Origin: Allodiplogaster sudhausi
Taxonomy: Eukaryota; Nematoda; Chromadorea; Rhabditida; Diplogasteridae
Direction: 5' to 3'
Assembly (NCBI GenBank): GCA_945643635.1
Contig: CALZFC010000057.1
Location: 1-64,000, forward strand
Length of the DNA: 64,000 nucleotides
Part shown: positions 47,381-58,375 of the stretch, one piece after another
Position numbering within the stretch: position 1 is the first letter of the stretch
Layout of the letters: the number at the start of each line of letters is the position of its first letter
Notes under the pieces: generated by a model
Database searches by the model: none
Seen by the model: the letters and a program-made list of their open reading frames with translations, nothing else
Told to the model about the DNA's origin: nothing
Program-made: the position numbers and the translations under genes

Positions 47381-48403
47381 AACTGACAGTATGAACTGCA
47401 CACGATCGGAGTGCCCAACGCGATGGCCGGGGTCCACGTCATGCTGTCGACGGCGCAACTCTTGAGGACCGCTCTGAATTCAGAGAGTTGTCTTATCTTA
47501 TCTTTTCGAAATGTAAATTCATAAATAACTCAATACAATTTGATGGGCAAATAATTGATATGTAGGGAAGAGAGAATAAGATATGAGAGGGGAGAATGAG
47601 AGCGAGAGAGAGAGAGAGAGAGAGAGTAACCGGGACACCAAGAGTCGCCCCCTCCGGGCACGTCTGCGTGCACATGGACTGAATGGGCGCGACGCATGTC
47701 CTTAGTAGAGGGCACGTCTCGAAGACCGTGGATGGAGTGCAGGCGCAAGTCCGACCTTCCGCGTTGAAGCGTAGAACCTCCCCTGATCCCGCCAGGCAGG
47801 AATCGCCTTCTTCGCGCTTGAAGTAGACAGAGCCAGCCGGGGCTCCCTCCGGGGCAAGCACGACTTTGCACTTTCCAGCAACATCGAATGCGACTCCCAC
47901 GCACTTTTCCGCCTTAGCATACGAATATTCGCCAAAACATTGTTATGTAAATAAAATGTGACATAATTTTTTATTATTTGTATTATTCACTCTTTTCCTG
48001 TATTACGTGGATCATTTTTCTTTCGATATTCGTTGCTCTCTTGCGAAATAAAGAGAACAGCTACAGAGTCTACACTTACCGGTTTTGACATGCAGTCTTG
48101 AAAGCAAGCCAGATGCTCGCTTGTTTTGATGCTTTGGAGCGAATCGCCAGTCCGCTGGAACCGAGTGGAAGCGGCTGCGGTCTATAAAGGAATTTGTACG
48201 TAATTATACTTGTAAAGTAAGCCTTGAGAATATCTTACCATCGATGGCGAAAGGAGACCGACGAGAAAGAATGCGCACATTTTCAACATTTTCTCTTGAA
48301 TGAGAATTTAGGCACAAGCTTCTCAAGAAGTTACAATTTACGATGACTTGCCCTTCCGTAAAAACTTCCGAAATTCCTTGTCTTGAAGTTTCGTTGCGTG
48401 GCA

Positions 48404-49045
48404 GCCAAGTGCTTTTCATCAGAATTTTCCTTCAAGCTTTATGTATCACGAGAAGCAACAGCACTTTTAAGTTTAAAAATAACACTTTTATGTATCTACC
48501 AACAAATGAACATAGTTTGGTCAGATTTTCAATTTATCCCTCTTTATCGAAGATCTTATTATATTTCCACTGTAAATTTAGTCAAGGATCTCCTACTAAC
48601 AACCAACTCGAAACATATTCAATGGCTCGCATTTTAGCATTAAAAATGTGAAAAAAACCTTCTTTAGTTGAATAATGTCATCTATTGTAATGCCACGATG
48701 AATAGCCATTGTTCTACAATGTTTACGTTTATTTTCGGATACTATCCTTTTATAAATACATTGTCAAGATTTTATTAAACAATATATTATTCACATTTTT
48801 ATGCTAAATTTGAGCCATTGAATATATGTATCTCGAGTTGATTGGTAGTCGTGAGATCCTTGAGTAAATTTTCAGTGGAAATATACAAATATCTCCGATT
48901 AGGGGGAGCGATCAATTAAGAAGCTTTTTGTGCCAATAATGTTACTAGATACATATTTGTATTATGTGTTATTTAATTGTTGTTACACCTTGTGCTATAT
49001 GAAAGCTTGAAGGAAAATTCTGATGAAAAGCACTTATTGTTAGTA
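48404..49045. mobile_element. Fold-back element upstream of gene C
   Basis: The left end AGTGCTTTTCATCAGAATTT pairs with the right end AAATTCTGATGAAAAGCACT. Pairing continues inward with mismatches (for example ATTCAATGGCTCGC at 48618 against GAGCCATTGAAT at 48812), giving arms of roughly 250 bp around a 140-bp centre. A further copy of the end lies at 49055-49075. No coding frame. Confidence 0.75.
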
Positions 49046-49079
49046 GCTGCCAGGCTACTAAGTGCTTTTCTTCAGAATT

Positions 49080-49830
49080 TCACTGGTTAATCTCCTATAT
49101 GATTCGAAAACGGTTGTTAACGTTCACTAAAAATTCGCACATTACCGGCATTCCTCCCATGTAACTGAGGAGATTTGTCCTCTGAAAAACAAGTTGTAAA
49201 AATCATCTTATATGAATGTATGTACATACATAAATCTCTCTAAGAACATACATGCTTTCCTTTGTAACAATAATGCACTGGGCAGCGCCTGAATTATCAG
49301 GGTGATATTTTATAATGATAACATAACATTTAAAAAAACATTTGTAATTAGCATCTCTCGAAACTTATTTGTAATGCGCTATTTGAGTGGTGACAAAAAA
49401 ATGTTTTCTAATGTTGTGAGTGTCCGACGAAGGGTCGTCTACTACTCTGAATGAATTGGATTTTCAATTGTTAATGGACCTGATGGTTTTATGGTGGATG
49501 GAGAGAGTATTTACATGAGCAAAAGAACGAGAACGGTTGATGATTCCAACTGGCGTTCATCGATCTCAAATCTATTCTTCTCATCTATTCTTACAAAGTC
49601 GTGGTTGGCTTCGGGCTTACATTAACTCTGTCAGAGACGAGGCCGGGCCGGGTTTCCGATCCAGCCGGAAGTCCGAAAGGAGCGCCATGCTATTTCCACT
49701 ACAGAGAACGGCTTCCTTTCCAACCACTTTATTTTTTTTTTATTTATCAATTAAGTTTATTTGTTCTTCAGCGCGATCTACTCGTCATATTTATATTATA
49801 GGCACGGCAACTATCAATATTTCATAAGAT
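49080..49830. other. Stretch between genes B and C, nothing recognised
   Basis: Unique AT-rich sequence without a believable exon. A GC-richer island at 49610-49720 has no supported frame. Confidence 0.4.
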
Positions 49831-49831
49831 A

Positions 49832-49837
49832 TTTATT
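49832..49837 (-). other. Candidate polyadenylation signal of gene B
   Basis: AATAAA on the minus strand about 170 nt after the gene B stop codon. Confidence 0.35.
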
Positions 49838-50007
49838 CTCCTCTTCCACGTTCTTGCACAAGAATGCTATTCTACAGCTATCTAAAACATATTAATGGCA
49901 CTCTCTATCTTACTAGTTCTCCTAGACACGCAATAGTGCCGCATGGATCTGGGGTGATGCGAGGACCCCCCGCCCCATCTTAGGGGGCATCTCATACCCC
50001 CTCCCGT

Positions 50008-52670
50008 TTAGCATGTCGGAGATCCGGATGGGCGGAGCTTGGAGCCATCGGGCATTTGAATGAAAGACTGGCCGCCCACGCAGAAGAGGAACGACACACT
50101 CATGGTGCCCGCATCTGCCATCGTCATCGAGTTCACAAACTGAAAATGAGTTTCTGTTTTTAATTTTCGCGCAAAAAAAAAATTAAAGATTGTATCATTG
50201 ATAACGGAAATCGATAAATGAGAACTTATCACGCATGTTCATATGATGTAAAGATTCGACTTACGATGCTGAATCTAATTATGTGATTAGTTTTCAACAA
50301 AAAATGCCGGTTAACAACATTTTTGATTGTGTGTACTTTGCAAGTCTTTCTTCAGGATTCCCCATTGTCTTGGTCTTTGTCAAAATTTTGGCCCCCGTAT
50401 GATGCGTCCAAATCTAGATTGCTGCGCTAGCATTAATACTCAGAAAACTAGCGCGCTCCCTTTTCGTCTTTGGTTTAATTACCCAAGTTTGAGGTAGCGA
50501 AATAGCACAGGCAGAGAAAAAAAGGGTTAGGCCCCGCCCCCTCGGCCTGCTAGGCCTCCCTGCCCATGTTCTTTCTGAAGAAAGTCTTGCAAAGTACACA
50601 CAATCAAAAATACATTGTTAACCTTCACATTCTGTTGAAAACTGATTACAGAATTAGATTCAGAATCGTAAGGCGAATCTTTACATCATATGAACATGCG
50701 TGATAAGTTCTCATTTATCGATTTCCGTTATCAATGATACAATCTTTAATTTTATTATTTGGGGATGTGTGTAGAGACAAAATAATCGTACAGGAGAAAT
50801 TTCGTTTAAAACATTTGAAATGAAATTTTTTATTAGCAAAACTGATAACTTCTTATCAAATGATAAAAAGTTATCGATTTTTTAACAGTAGCATCCGTAC
50901 TCTATAAGCAAACTAATGTACCATTTAGAATATTTTAGTTTTTCCTAGAACAAAAGTTATGAACGAGGATGCATTTGGACGCGTCCGACTTGTCCGACGC
51001 GTCCTTGGTACCAAGATCCTGGGCGGGACTGTACATCTTTTTGTGATCTACGAAAGAGTCCTAGTTCGTCTTTATCTCGCATCTCTCACTCTCTCTCGCT
51101 CTCACTCTCTCTCTCACTCTGTATCTCTCGCTCTATTTCAGCTCACTGTCTCCCTTTCTCTCTCTTTCAGCCCTCTCTATGTATCTCAATCTATCTGCTT
51201 CTCCTCTTTTGCCTGCCTGTTCACATATACGAAAAGCACTTTCACAATCAGCTCAACCTTTCACTTTCACTTTCTTCGCTTTTTTCTCCATCACCTTTAA
51301 CACTCGCCCGAAGGAAGAAAGCCTCGTAGATTTTTTTTGGAGGCTTTACATTTCTTCTTAAAAACACTTTTTGCAACCGTGAATTTAATATCAACTTTTA
51401 ACATTAAACTTAGAAAACAAAAAGAAGAAGTGAAAACTAACATTAATCTGAACCGCGGAGAACTCGTAGACGCCCTTGACGGTCATGCCGTCCATGTAGT
51501 ACATGAGCCCAGAGAAGGTCTGGCATGCTGCGTCGGGCGGTGCGCCAGCTCTCGCTGAGTATTTTAGACCGTTCGATTTATGTAATATTTTCTTTTTGAA
51601 AAAAAAAACTGAATATGAGGTTCTTGTGGACACGTGAAGTATGTATGCATATGTTTATGTTTGCAATTTCTGGGCCGATGTATAGCCTTCTACTTACTTA
51701 ACCAAGGCATTTCTGGGCTGATGTATAGCCTTCTACTTACTTCAACCAAGGCATTTCTCTCTCTCTCCCTCTCGCTATCTCTCTACCCCGCTGTTTCTCT
51801 CTCTCTCTCTCACTCTCTCTCTCTCTCTCTGAACTGACGAATAGTGCACGCGACCGGAGTGCCCATAGCAATGGCCGGCGTCCACGCCGTGCTGTCGACG
51901 GGGCATGTCGTCTGACCGCCATCAACGGCCGCGAACGTTTGAGGGCCGCTCTGGGTTCAGAGAGATATCTTATATATTTTTCGTTTCCCGTACATGAATT
52001 TGATTTAAAAAATCTCATTGTCAGTAGTTGATCCGATTGGAAGGTTAGAAAAACCAGAATGAAATTAATATTAAACGACATCGTTTTAAAGGAGGGCGAT
52101 CACCGAAAAGTAATTGCCGATTTCTGAAACATCTTAGCTATTTTCGAATAGTCTCGAGCATGAGGAAAAAGAAAAGGCAAATGAAAAAGCTTAAAAAAGC
52201 TCCATATTCAAGTTTAAGATACTTGAAAAAGCAATTTTTGAATGAATTTGTGATTGGTATCAGTGCAAAAACGTGGTGTTACAGCACTCTACAGTAGATT
52301 TGCTGCCACTTACCCATCGCGGGAAGATTGAATTTACAAATATTTTATGACATTTCTTTGTTTCATGCTTTATCCCTTTCGTATGTGAATATTCTACAAT
52401 AAACTAAAAAATATTATTCAAAACAGTATGAAATTAGTAAACGAGCAATAACTTCTCGCTTCGAAACCAGCGCTACTTTAGCGATTTCATCTACCGTACT
52501 TTTTTGAGTAATTAAATGGACTTCCGTTTGAAACCTTTGCACGTTTGAACATATAATTGCAATTTTTCGGTGATCGCCCTTCTTTAAGATAGCAACAAAG
52601 TAATTTGAAGAAAAAAGATGGGAGACAGAGAGGGGAGAGAGAATATGATGAGTGAGTAAGAGAGGGAAGA

Positions 52671-52702
<32 letters not shown>

Positions 52703-53730
52703 TAGAGAGAGAGAGTAACCGAGACAACAAAGCTCGCGCCTGCCGGGCACGTCTGCGTGCACATGGACTGTATGGGCGCGACGCATGCCGATCCGTGGGG
52801 GCACTCCTCGAAGACCTTGGATGGGGTGCAGGCGCATGACTCTACAGTTAGTTAGCCATTCAGTTGTTATTCAATTTACAACAGTAATCCACTCAGCATT
52901 ATTTAATTCTACAGTAATCAATTTTCAGCTTTCTTTAATTTACCTCCTTTAATATGGGTATGTAGGTAGCCGGGCAGGAGACTATCTGAGTTTCGCACAA
53001 CAGTTAGACAATGAGCATTGTAACATAAAATCTAGACATATAAATACAGTTTATCTTTGTAATCAAATATAGCTATAAAAACATGCCTTAGAGGCTTGAA
53101 GGGACTATCACAAATATTTCGATTGAAATGCTGCGGAGCATTTCCATAATAATTCTTAAGGCCAACAGTCACTCTCCGCGTTATATTCTTCTTGGTTCTA
53201 GCTGAATTGCCGTAAAACGCTCAGCACCTCTTTTATTAGAACCGCTCCCCCCTCTACTAGTATCCCCCCTGATAATGTCATTGAAAAGTAGTACGCATCC
53301 CTCTAATAGTGCCCCTTCCTCGCAAAGGTATTGAAAATAGTTCCCGCAGGGGTGAATAACACTTGGAAGTAAATCATAACCTTGCCGTTGGTGATTGGCT
53401 CGACGACATAGCCGACGTTATTCGTTCTGGGGGTGATGAACATGAAAGCGGGACATGGGACGTCTGAAAAAGTAAATCCATCTAGTATTCGTTAATAAAC
53501 TACAGAAATATTCGTATTTGTATTCGGGTAAATGACAATCATCAACGGATTTGGTGTTTTTTCATGACATCATTTGAAGACTATTACTAATTGAACTAGA
53601 TATAAAAGTTTAGCAGATAAGAAATAGCAAAACAAACAAATCCGCATGAGAGACCTGCAGGCACCATTGGAATGCAGCAGAGGCCAGCTGGCACGAGAAC
53701 TAGAATGGCGGCCAACGCGAATGTCAGCAT
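50008..53730 (-). CDS. Gene B: secreted cysteine-rich modular protein (7 exons, intact)
   Basis: Exons: 53655-53730, 53381-53463, 52944-52985, 52720-52839, 51839-51950, 51442-51554, 50008-50139. They sum to 678 nt, a 225-residue product without stops. Residues 1-18 form a signal peptide (MLTFALAAILVLVPAGLC). Then come a CPAFMFI module, a short CPATYI module, a D module with six cysteines (SCACTPSKVFEECPHGSACV ... CTQTCPAG), an E module (TTCPVDSTAWTPAIAMGT), an F module (CQTFSGLMYYMDG) and a terminal module (FLFCVGGQSFIQMPDGSKLR ... SPTC-stop). The product should be extracellular, with a disulphide-stabilised fold; function is unknown. The 83-, 113- and 132-nt exons equal those of gene A exactly. 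Exon 4 uses the second of two adjacent AGs to stay in phase. TTTTCAG two bases before the ATG fits a spliced-leader acceptor. Confidence 0.7.
50180..50751. mobile_element. Fold-back element inside gene B's last intron
   Basis: Arms 50180-50354 and 50577-50751 are inverted copies (positions sum to 100931) with few mismatches, sharing ATTAAAGATTGTATCATTGA at the outer end and CTTTGCAAG next to the centre. The centre (about 220 bp) is GC-rich. No frame for a transposase. Confidence 0.85.
52086..52587. mobile_element. TTAA-flanked MITE, family A, copy 2 (gene B intron)
   Basis: TTAA (52086-52089), then AGGAGGGCGATCACCG. The right end reads CGGTGATCGCCCTTCT and then TTAA (52584-52587). The interior matches the copy at 37472. 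About 95 bp of the left terminal repeat is deleted. Confidence 0.9.
52600..52718 (+). repeat. GA tract next to gene B exon 4
   Basis: On the sense strand of gene B this is a CT tract starting directly after the donor GTTACTCTC of exon 4. Gene C has the same arrangement at 47595-47628. Confidence 0.85.
53225..53350. repeat. Fragment of the C-rich element seen at 56958
   Basis: Contains TTATTAGAACCG, CCCCCCTCTACTAGTA and CCCTCTAATAGTGCCCCTTC, shared with the element in gene A's intron. Ends are not defined. Confidence 0.55.
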
Positions 53731-53732
53731 GA

Positions 53733-53739
53733 CTGAAAA
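53733..53739 (-). promoter_or_regulatory. Candidate spliced-leader acceptor of gene B
   Basis: TTTTCAG ends two bases before the start codon. No cis donor with coding support is visible upstream. Confidence 0.45.
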
Positions 53740-54319
53740 TGATACAGAGAGGAAAGTGAGGGAGAAAATGAAGAAGGAATTAAAGCATTAATTAACAAAT
53801 ATAACTCGGATTAAAATGGATTTGTTCAACAGCTTCATTTGACAGCCAGACAGACTGTTCAAATGACGAATGTGAATGAGTGCGACCCATGCCATCACAC
53901 ACTTAATGGTCTACGCCCATGGCAGTGATCGATAGAAAGTGAAGGAGAGATTAATTGCTACTTTTTTCTCTCCATATCTGTCTGAGCATACTAAAGTGTC
54001 ATTGTATTTTTCTCTGTTTTTCACCTACTTCTTCTTCTTCACGCGCCTTTTCATCTCTATTTTCTTCTCCGTCTCTTAAACTCCTTTCTCTCTCCCCATG
54101 GGACAATACGAACGACGACGAGCGTAAACCTTGAGTGACCGTCAAGTTATCCGCTCCATTCCAAGGACCAATCGGCCACGCGAAGAGTCAGCACAGGGAT
54201 GAGTGGAAAGAGAGGAGAGGTTGTTGAGAAGAAGTCCCAGCAAGGGAATGGCGCCAGCCAAGCTGTTTGTAGCCAGCACAAAACTACGAACATTTCCGGT
54301 GCATTGCCGTGCTACTTTT

Positions 54320-54760
54320 ACAACACAAAAAGCGTTTTTTTTAATAACACTGGAAGAGGCAAAATAGCCTTAGGGTAGTGTTCATTCCAAAAACTTCTCT
54401 TCAAACGGCACATTGTTGATATATTTTCCCTTCCAAGAGAAAAAAGAAGTTCAACGTGCTTTGGCTGTCTCAGAGAACCATTAACACAACGCTTTCAGAA
54501 TATAGCTGATTCGTACGGGTTCTCGGATGATCTGATTAAATATTCGATGATACATTTTAGATTTAATTCTTCATTAAAACATGCCATTATTACGTTGCGA
54601 ATTAAGGAAAAGCCTCCATTTTGCGCCATAAAGAATGCATCACTTGTGAAGGATTCGAGACATCTTTCCAGGTGCTTTCCTCGCATTCCTGAATAATAAA
54701 AGCCAGATTTCCTTTTCCATCTTTGCACAATGCTATACGTGTCTTCTAAATATCCTTGAG
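54320..54760 (-). pseudogene. Unrecognised coding-like remnant
   Basis: Two overlapping minus-strand frames look protein-like. The first reads VQRWKRKSGFYYSGMRGKHL and NLKCIIEYLIRSSENPYES, ending at a stop near 54495. The second, in another frame, reads GRENISTMCRLKRSFWNEHY. Together they suggest one protein sequence broken by a frameshift, perhaps a decayed transposase or gene fragment. I cannot assign a family. Confidence 0.25.
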
Positions 54761-55369
54761 AGGAGGATTAGCAAAATGTCAAAAAAAAACTTTATCGTTC
54801 AACAAAATAGTAAGTTATCATTCTTATTATCAATTTAGCGAACAATTACAAATTGCACATCGAACGTTCGCATAAGGACTAGCATAAATAGAAGCACACA
54901 ATAATGATAAATATCCAGAGTGTATTTGTTGTTATTTTTTTACTAATATATGTATGTATGTACATATATAAATTCCTGCCACGCAGGAGCTCGTAATATT
55001 TTCAACTTTGATTTGTACATACATAAGTCTTCTCTCCGGCATAGCATGTGGCAAAAATAACATGACATAATCACTATAAATTGGTTAGCCTTAAATCGTT
55101 CTAAATAGTCAATGGACATATCCGTAGAACGGCGAAATGACATAATGTATCCGTAACAGGAGCTAAGGCCAGTGAAATTTGCAATACTGATATGAAAAAG
55201 GACGACAGTAGAGCAGAAATAGCAATTGTAACGGTAGAGTGCAAGAGAGAAAGAGAGAAAGATAGAATAGAGTGAGAATAGAGAGATGAAGACAGAGCTT
55301 GAGAAAAGCAATGCTAAAAGATTGTGGCCAGAATAAGGTGGAGAGAAAGGGATGAAGTGATAGAGAGAG

Positions 55370-55432
55370 GGAGGAATAGAGTGAGAGAGAGAGAGAGAGA
55401 AATAGAGTGTGAGAGAGAGAGGGAGAGAGAGT

Positions 55433-55492
<60 letters not shown>

Positions 55493-55530
55493 AAGAGTAG
55501 GAGGGAGGGTGATAGAGTGAGAGAGTGAGA
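55370..55530 (+). repeat. (GA)n tract just 3' of gene A
   Basis: About 160 bp of GA with AAAG steps, starting nine bases beyond the gene A stop codon. Confidence 0.85.
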
Positions 55531-55538
55531 GTGAAAGA

Positions 55539-56714
55539 TCACGTGCAAGCTGGCGGTGTGGACGGAATTAGCTTCATACCGTCGGGCAGCTGCAGGAACG
55601 ACTGGCCATCTATGCACGTCAAGTATGGCGTCGTCTGCATGCCCGCAGCCGCTCCGGATGAGTCCACGAACTAAATGTTTATTTATTTTATTTATTTTTA
55701 AATTAATGTTTGCTTATGGTTAGGCATTTTATTATTTAGCATCAAATTAATATTTGTTTATTTTCTTTTTTAGTAAATAAGGTAAGATGTAGGCGAGCAA
55801 AGCCATGAAGAATAAGAAAAAAAGAAGTAGAAGAAGAATAAGAAGAAGAATAAGAAGAAGAAGCTTCTAACAGAAGCTGTCAGAGGACTGCCGCTCATGC
55901 ACTTGACATAGCAGTTGCCGAAGGAGCCCATGACGGAAAGACTTGTGGTCGGCTGACCGTTGCCGGCCGAATTCAGACAAGCGTTACATGTCGTGATACA
56001 GATATCATAACCCGGCCATTCTCGGGCGCACCCGGAGAGATGGTATACGAAAAAAAAACTTTTTTAACGGCAATCTGTAGTGAGACAAGGCGATACAATT
56101 ATAATAATTAAATCTAAGCTTATCAAGTTAAGTACATTTCGCATGAACCCACCAACGCAAGTTGCCATATTAACAACGACAGCGTTATTGTCCGACGGAG
56201 CCCACACTCCGTTCGTGCACACGAGCGATTGCGTGGGGACGGTTTGGCCCTTGAGAAAGGATAAAAATCAACAAGTCTAGGGTGCGTTCAATAATTAAAA
56301 TAATGCATGCCGTCCATCATCTGCGCCGCTCCTCTCCCCTCTCCCAATCCCTTTTATGTTCTTTCCACTCTTTCCCTCTCTCGCTCTTTCCCTCTCTCGC
56401 TCTTTCCCTCTCTCTCTTTCCCTAACTCTCTCTCTCTCTTTCCATCTTTCTCTATCCTTCTCTCTTTCTCTTGAATGCTTCCTCTTCCTTTCACTCTCCA
56501 AGTCTCCTCTTCCTACATTGTACATGATGAGCCCGTCTCCGCAGACTGCCCTGGTGACATCGCCGTCCTTGTAGTACATGAGTCCAGGGAATGTCTGGCA
56601 CATCGGATCGGGCGACGTCGGAGAGAGGGCTGAGAAAGTGTTGTGACTAATTTTATTATTAATTTTGTGAATTATCATCAAGTAAAATGACAACAATCTC
56701 GCCTTGCTCTTGCT

Positions 56715-56751
<37 letters not shown>

Positions 56752-58336
56752 ATCTTCTCTCTCAATCGCTCTCTCTTTCTCTCTTTCTCTCTTTCTCTAT
56801 CTTCTTCCTTACTAGTAGTTGCGCAGTTGATTGCTGCCCCGGGCGGATTGGTGGCTGGCATAAACATGTTAGTCGCGAGTTGACAAGTCATTTTATTGCC
56901 GGCCACGGGCGTGAAGACGCCCGGCGCGCTCTGAAGCAAAGGATACATATGTAATAAACCGTATTTTCTCTATTAGTACCCCTCCCTTTATTAGAACCCC
57001 CCTCTAATAGTACGCCCCTTTGAAAATGACATTGAAAAATAGAACCCCTCCCTCTAGTAGAACCCCCCCCCCCTCCAATAGTACCCCCCCCCCAATAGTC
57101 CTCCTTGAGGCATGGGGGAGCTCTTACCAATGAACTAATGCCAAATTCATGATAAATCTGTTGTAAAACCTATGTATGTTCCAGTGATGATTCCATTGAA
57201 TTCGGGCTACGATTCTTCTTTTTTTGGGAATAAAATGTTGCTATTAAACATTGAGTGACTCACATTGAAAAATAGTACCCCTCCCTATAATAGAACCCCC
57301 TCCCTCTAATAGTGCCCCCTTCCGCAAGGGTATTGAAAAATAGAACCCCCGGGGGACTAATAGAGAAAATACGGTATGTGCTTTGAGGAATGTTCAAATA
57401 TGTACATATATGTATGTATGCACACCCATATACATACATACATACATATGTATGTATGTACATACCTTGCGTAGCTTCATAGTTCATCTGCCCAACTCTC
57501 TCTCTCTCTCTCTCTCATTCTCCCTCTTCCTTTCTCTCTCTCCCTCTCACTCTCTTTCTCTCTCTCTCACCACAAATTGCATGGTGCTTCCATCTGCGCA
57601 CGACTGCTCGCAGTTGGTCTGTACTGGCGCGAAGCACACGGACATTGGCCGGCAGACAGCATTATCGAGCTTTGGCGGTGAGGTGCAGCCGCAGTTCACT
57701 GTAATTAGTTAACTAGTTTATTATTTTCTGATTCTTTTCTAACTTGATCAATTTTATCATTTAAGTTTCATTAACATTTAAATCTCATTAATTCATATAA
57801 TATTTTTTTAAAGATTATTTTCGTTTTACAAGTTTATCAAGTATGTTATTTTAAAATCATACTGCAAACTGCAATCGGATCGCAAAGTAATTCGTTGAGA
57901 AACTGTAAGATAAATGGTCATGGTTTATTAGAAGCGCCTTCTCAAATAAAGGTATAGCGAAAAAATTAGACCACAAAAGCAATATTTATATTTTATATTA
58001 GGTGAACTATAAATTGAAATTGATCGTTTAATGGCACTATGATTTATGAGAGCATGTCCACTGACTGCCGCAGCCGGCCATGACCTGTTTCGGGTCCAAC
58101 ATCATGCCGGCCATGGTCTTGTCCGTGGTCGTCGACCACTTCTTGTCCTTGCAGAGGAACACCGTCATCGGTGGCAGCTGAAAGGACCCTATCTCACATC
58201 ATCGTCTCTCTCCCTTCTTTCTCTCTCTCTTCTCTCTTTATCTCTCTCTCTTTCTCTCTCTCTCTTATTGAAATATGAGCCGTCATCACAGGCTGCTATA
58301 TAAAAGGTGTCGCTGATTCTCACTCTCATATCATCG

Positions 58337-58375
<39 letters not shown>

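Larger units (their letters stand above)
46766..48289 (-). pseudogene. Gene C: secreted PAN-like/cysteine-rich paralogue, truncated
   Basis: Exons on the minus strand: 48239-48289 (MLKMCAFFLVGLLSPSM, signal peptide), 48080-48181 (RFQRTGDSLQ...SEHLACFQDCMSKP), 47631-47939, 47388-47473, 46766-46887. Exons 2-3 resemble a PAN/apple domain (TSEHLACFQDC, then EYSYAKAEKCVGVAFD and GKCKVV), a disulphide fold seen in secreted nematode proteins. It is fused without an intron to the D module (CACTPSTVFETCPLLRTC ... MCTQTCPEGA) that is a separate exon in genes A and B. Lesions: the exon 3 acceptor reads CAA instead of CAG; exon 4 has lost 26 nt net relative to gene B, breaking the frame; and the last modules are missing, with an R2 repeat starting downstream. 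Exon 5 carries an in-frame 9-nt insertion. The PAN call is from pattern memory. Confidence 0.6.
53740..55538. other. Intergenic region between genes A and B
   Basis: Contains a minus-strand coding-like remnant at 54320-54760 (entered separately) and an ATGT tract at 54948-54970. At its 5' end GA repeats begin (55370-55530) just past the gene A stop. Otherwise no feature. Confidence 0.5.
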
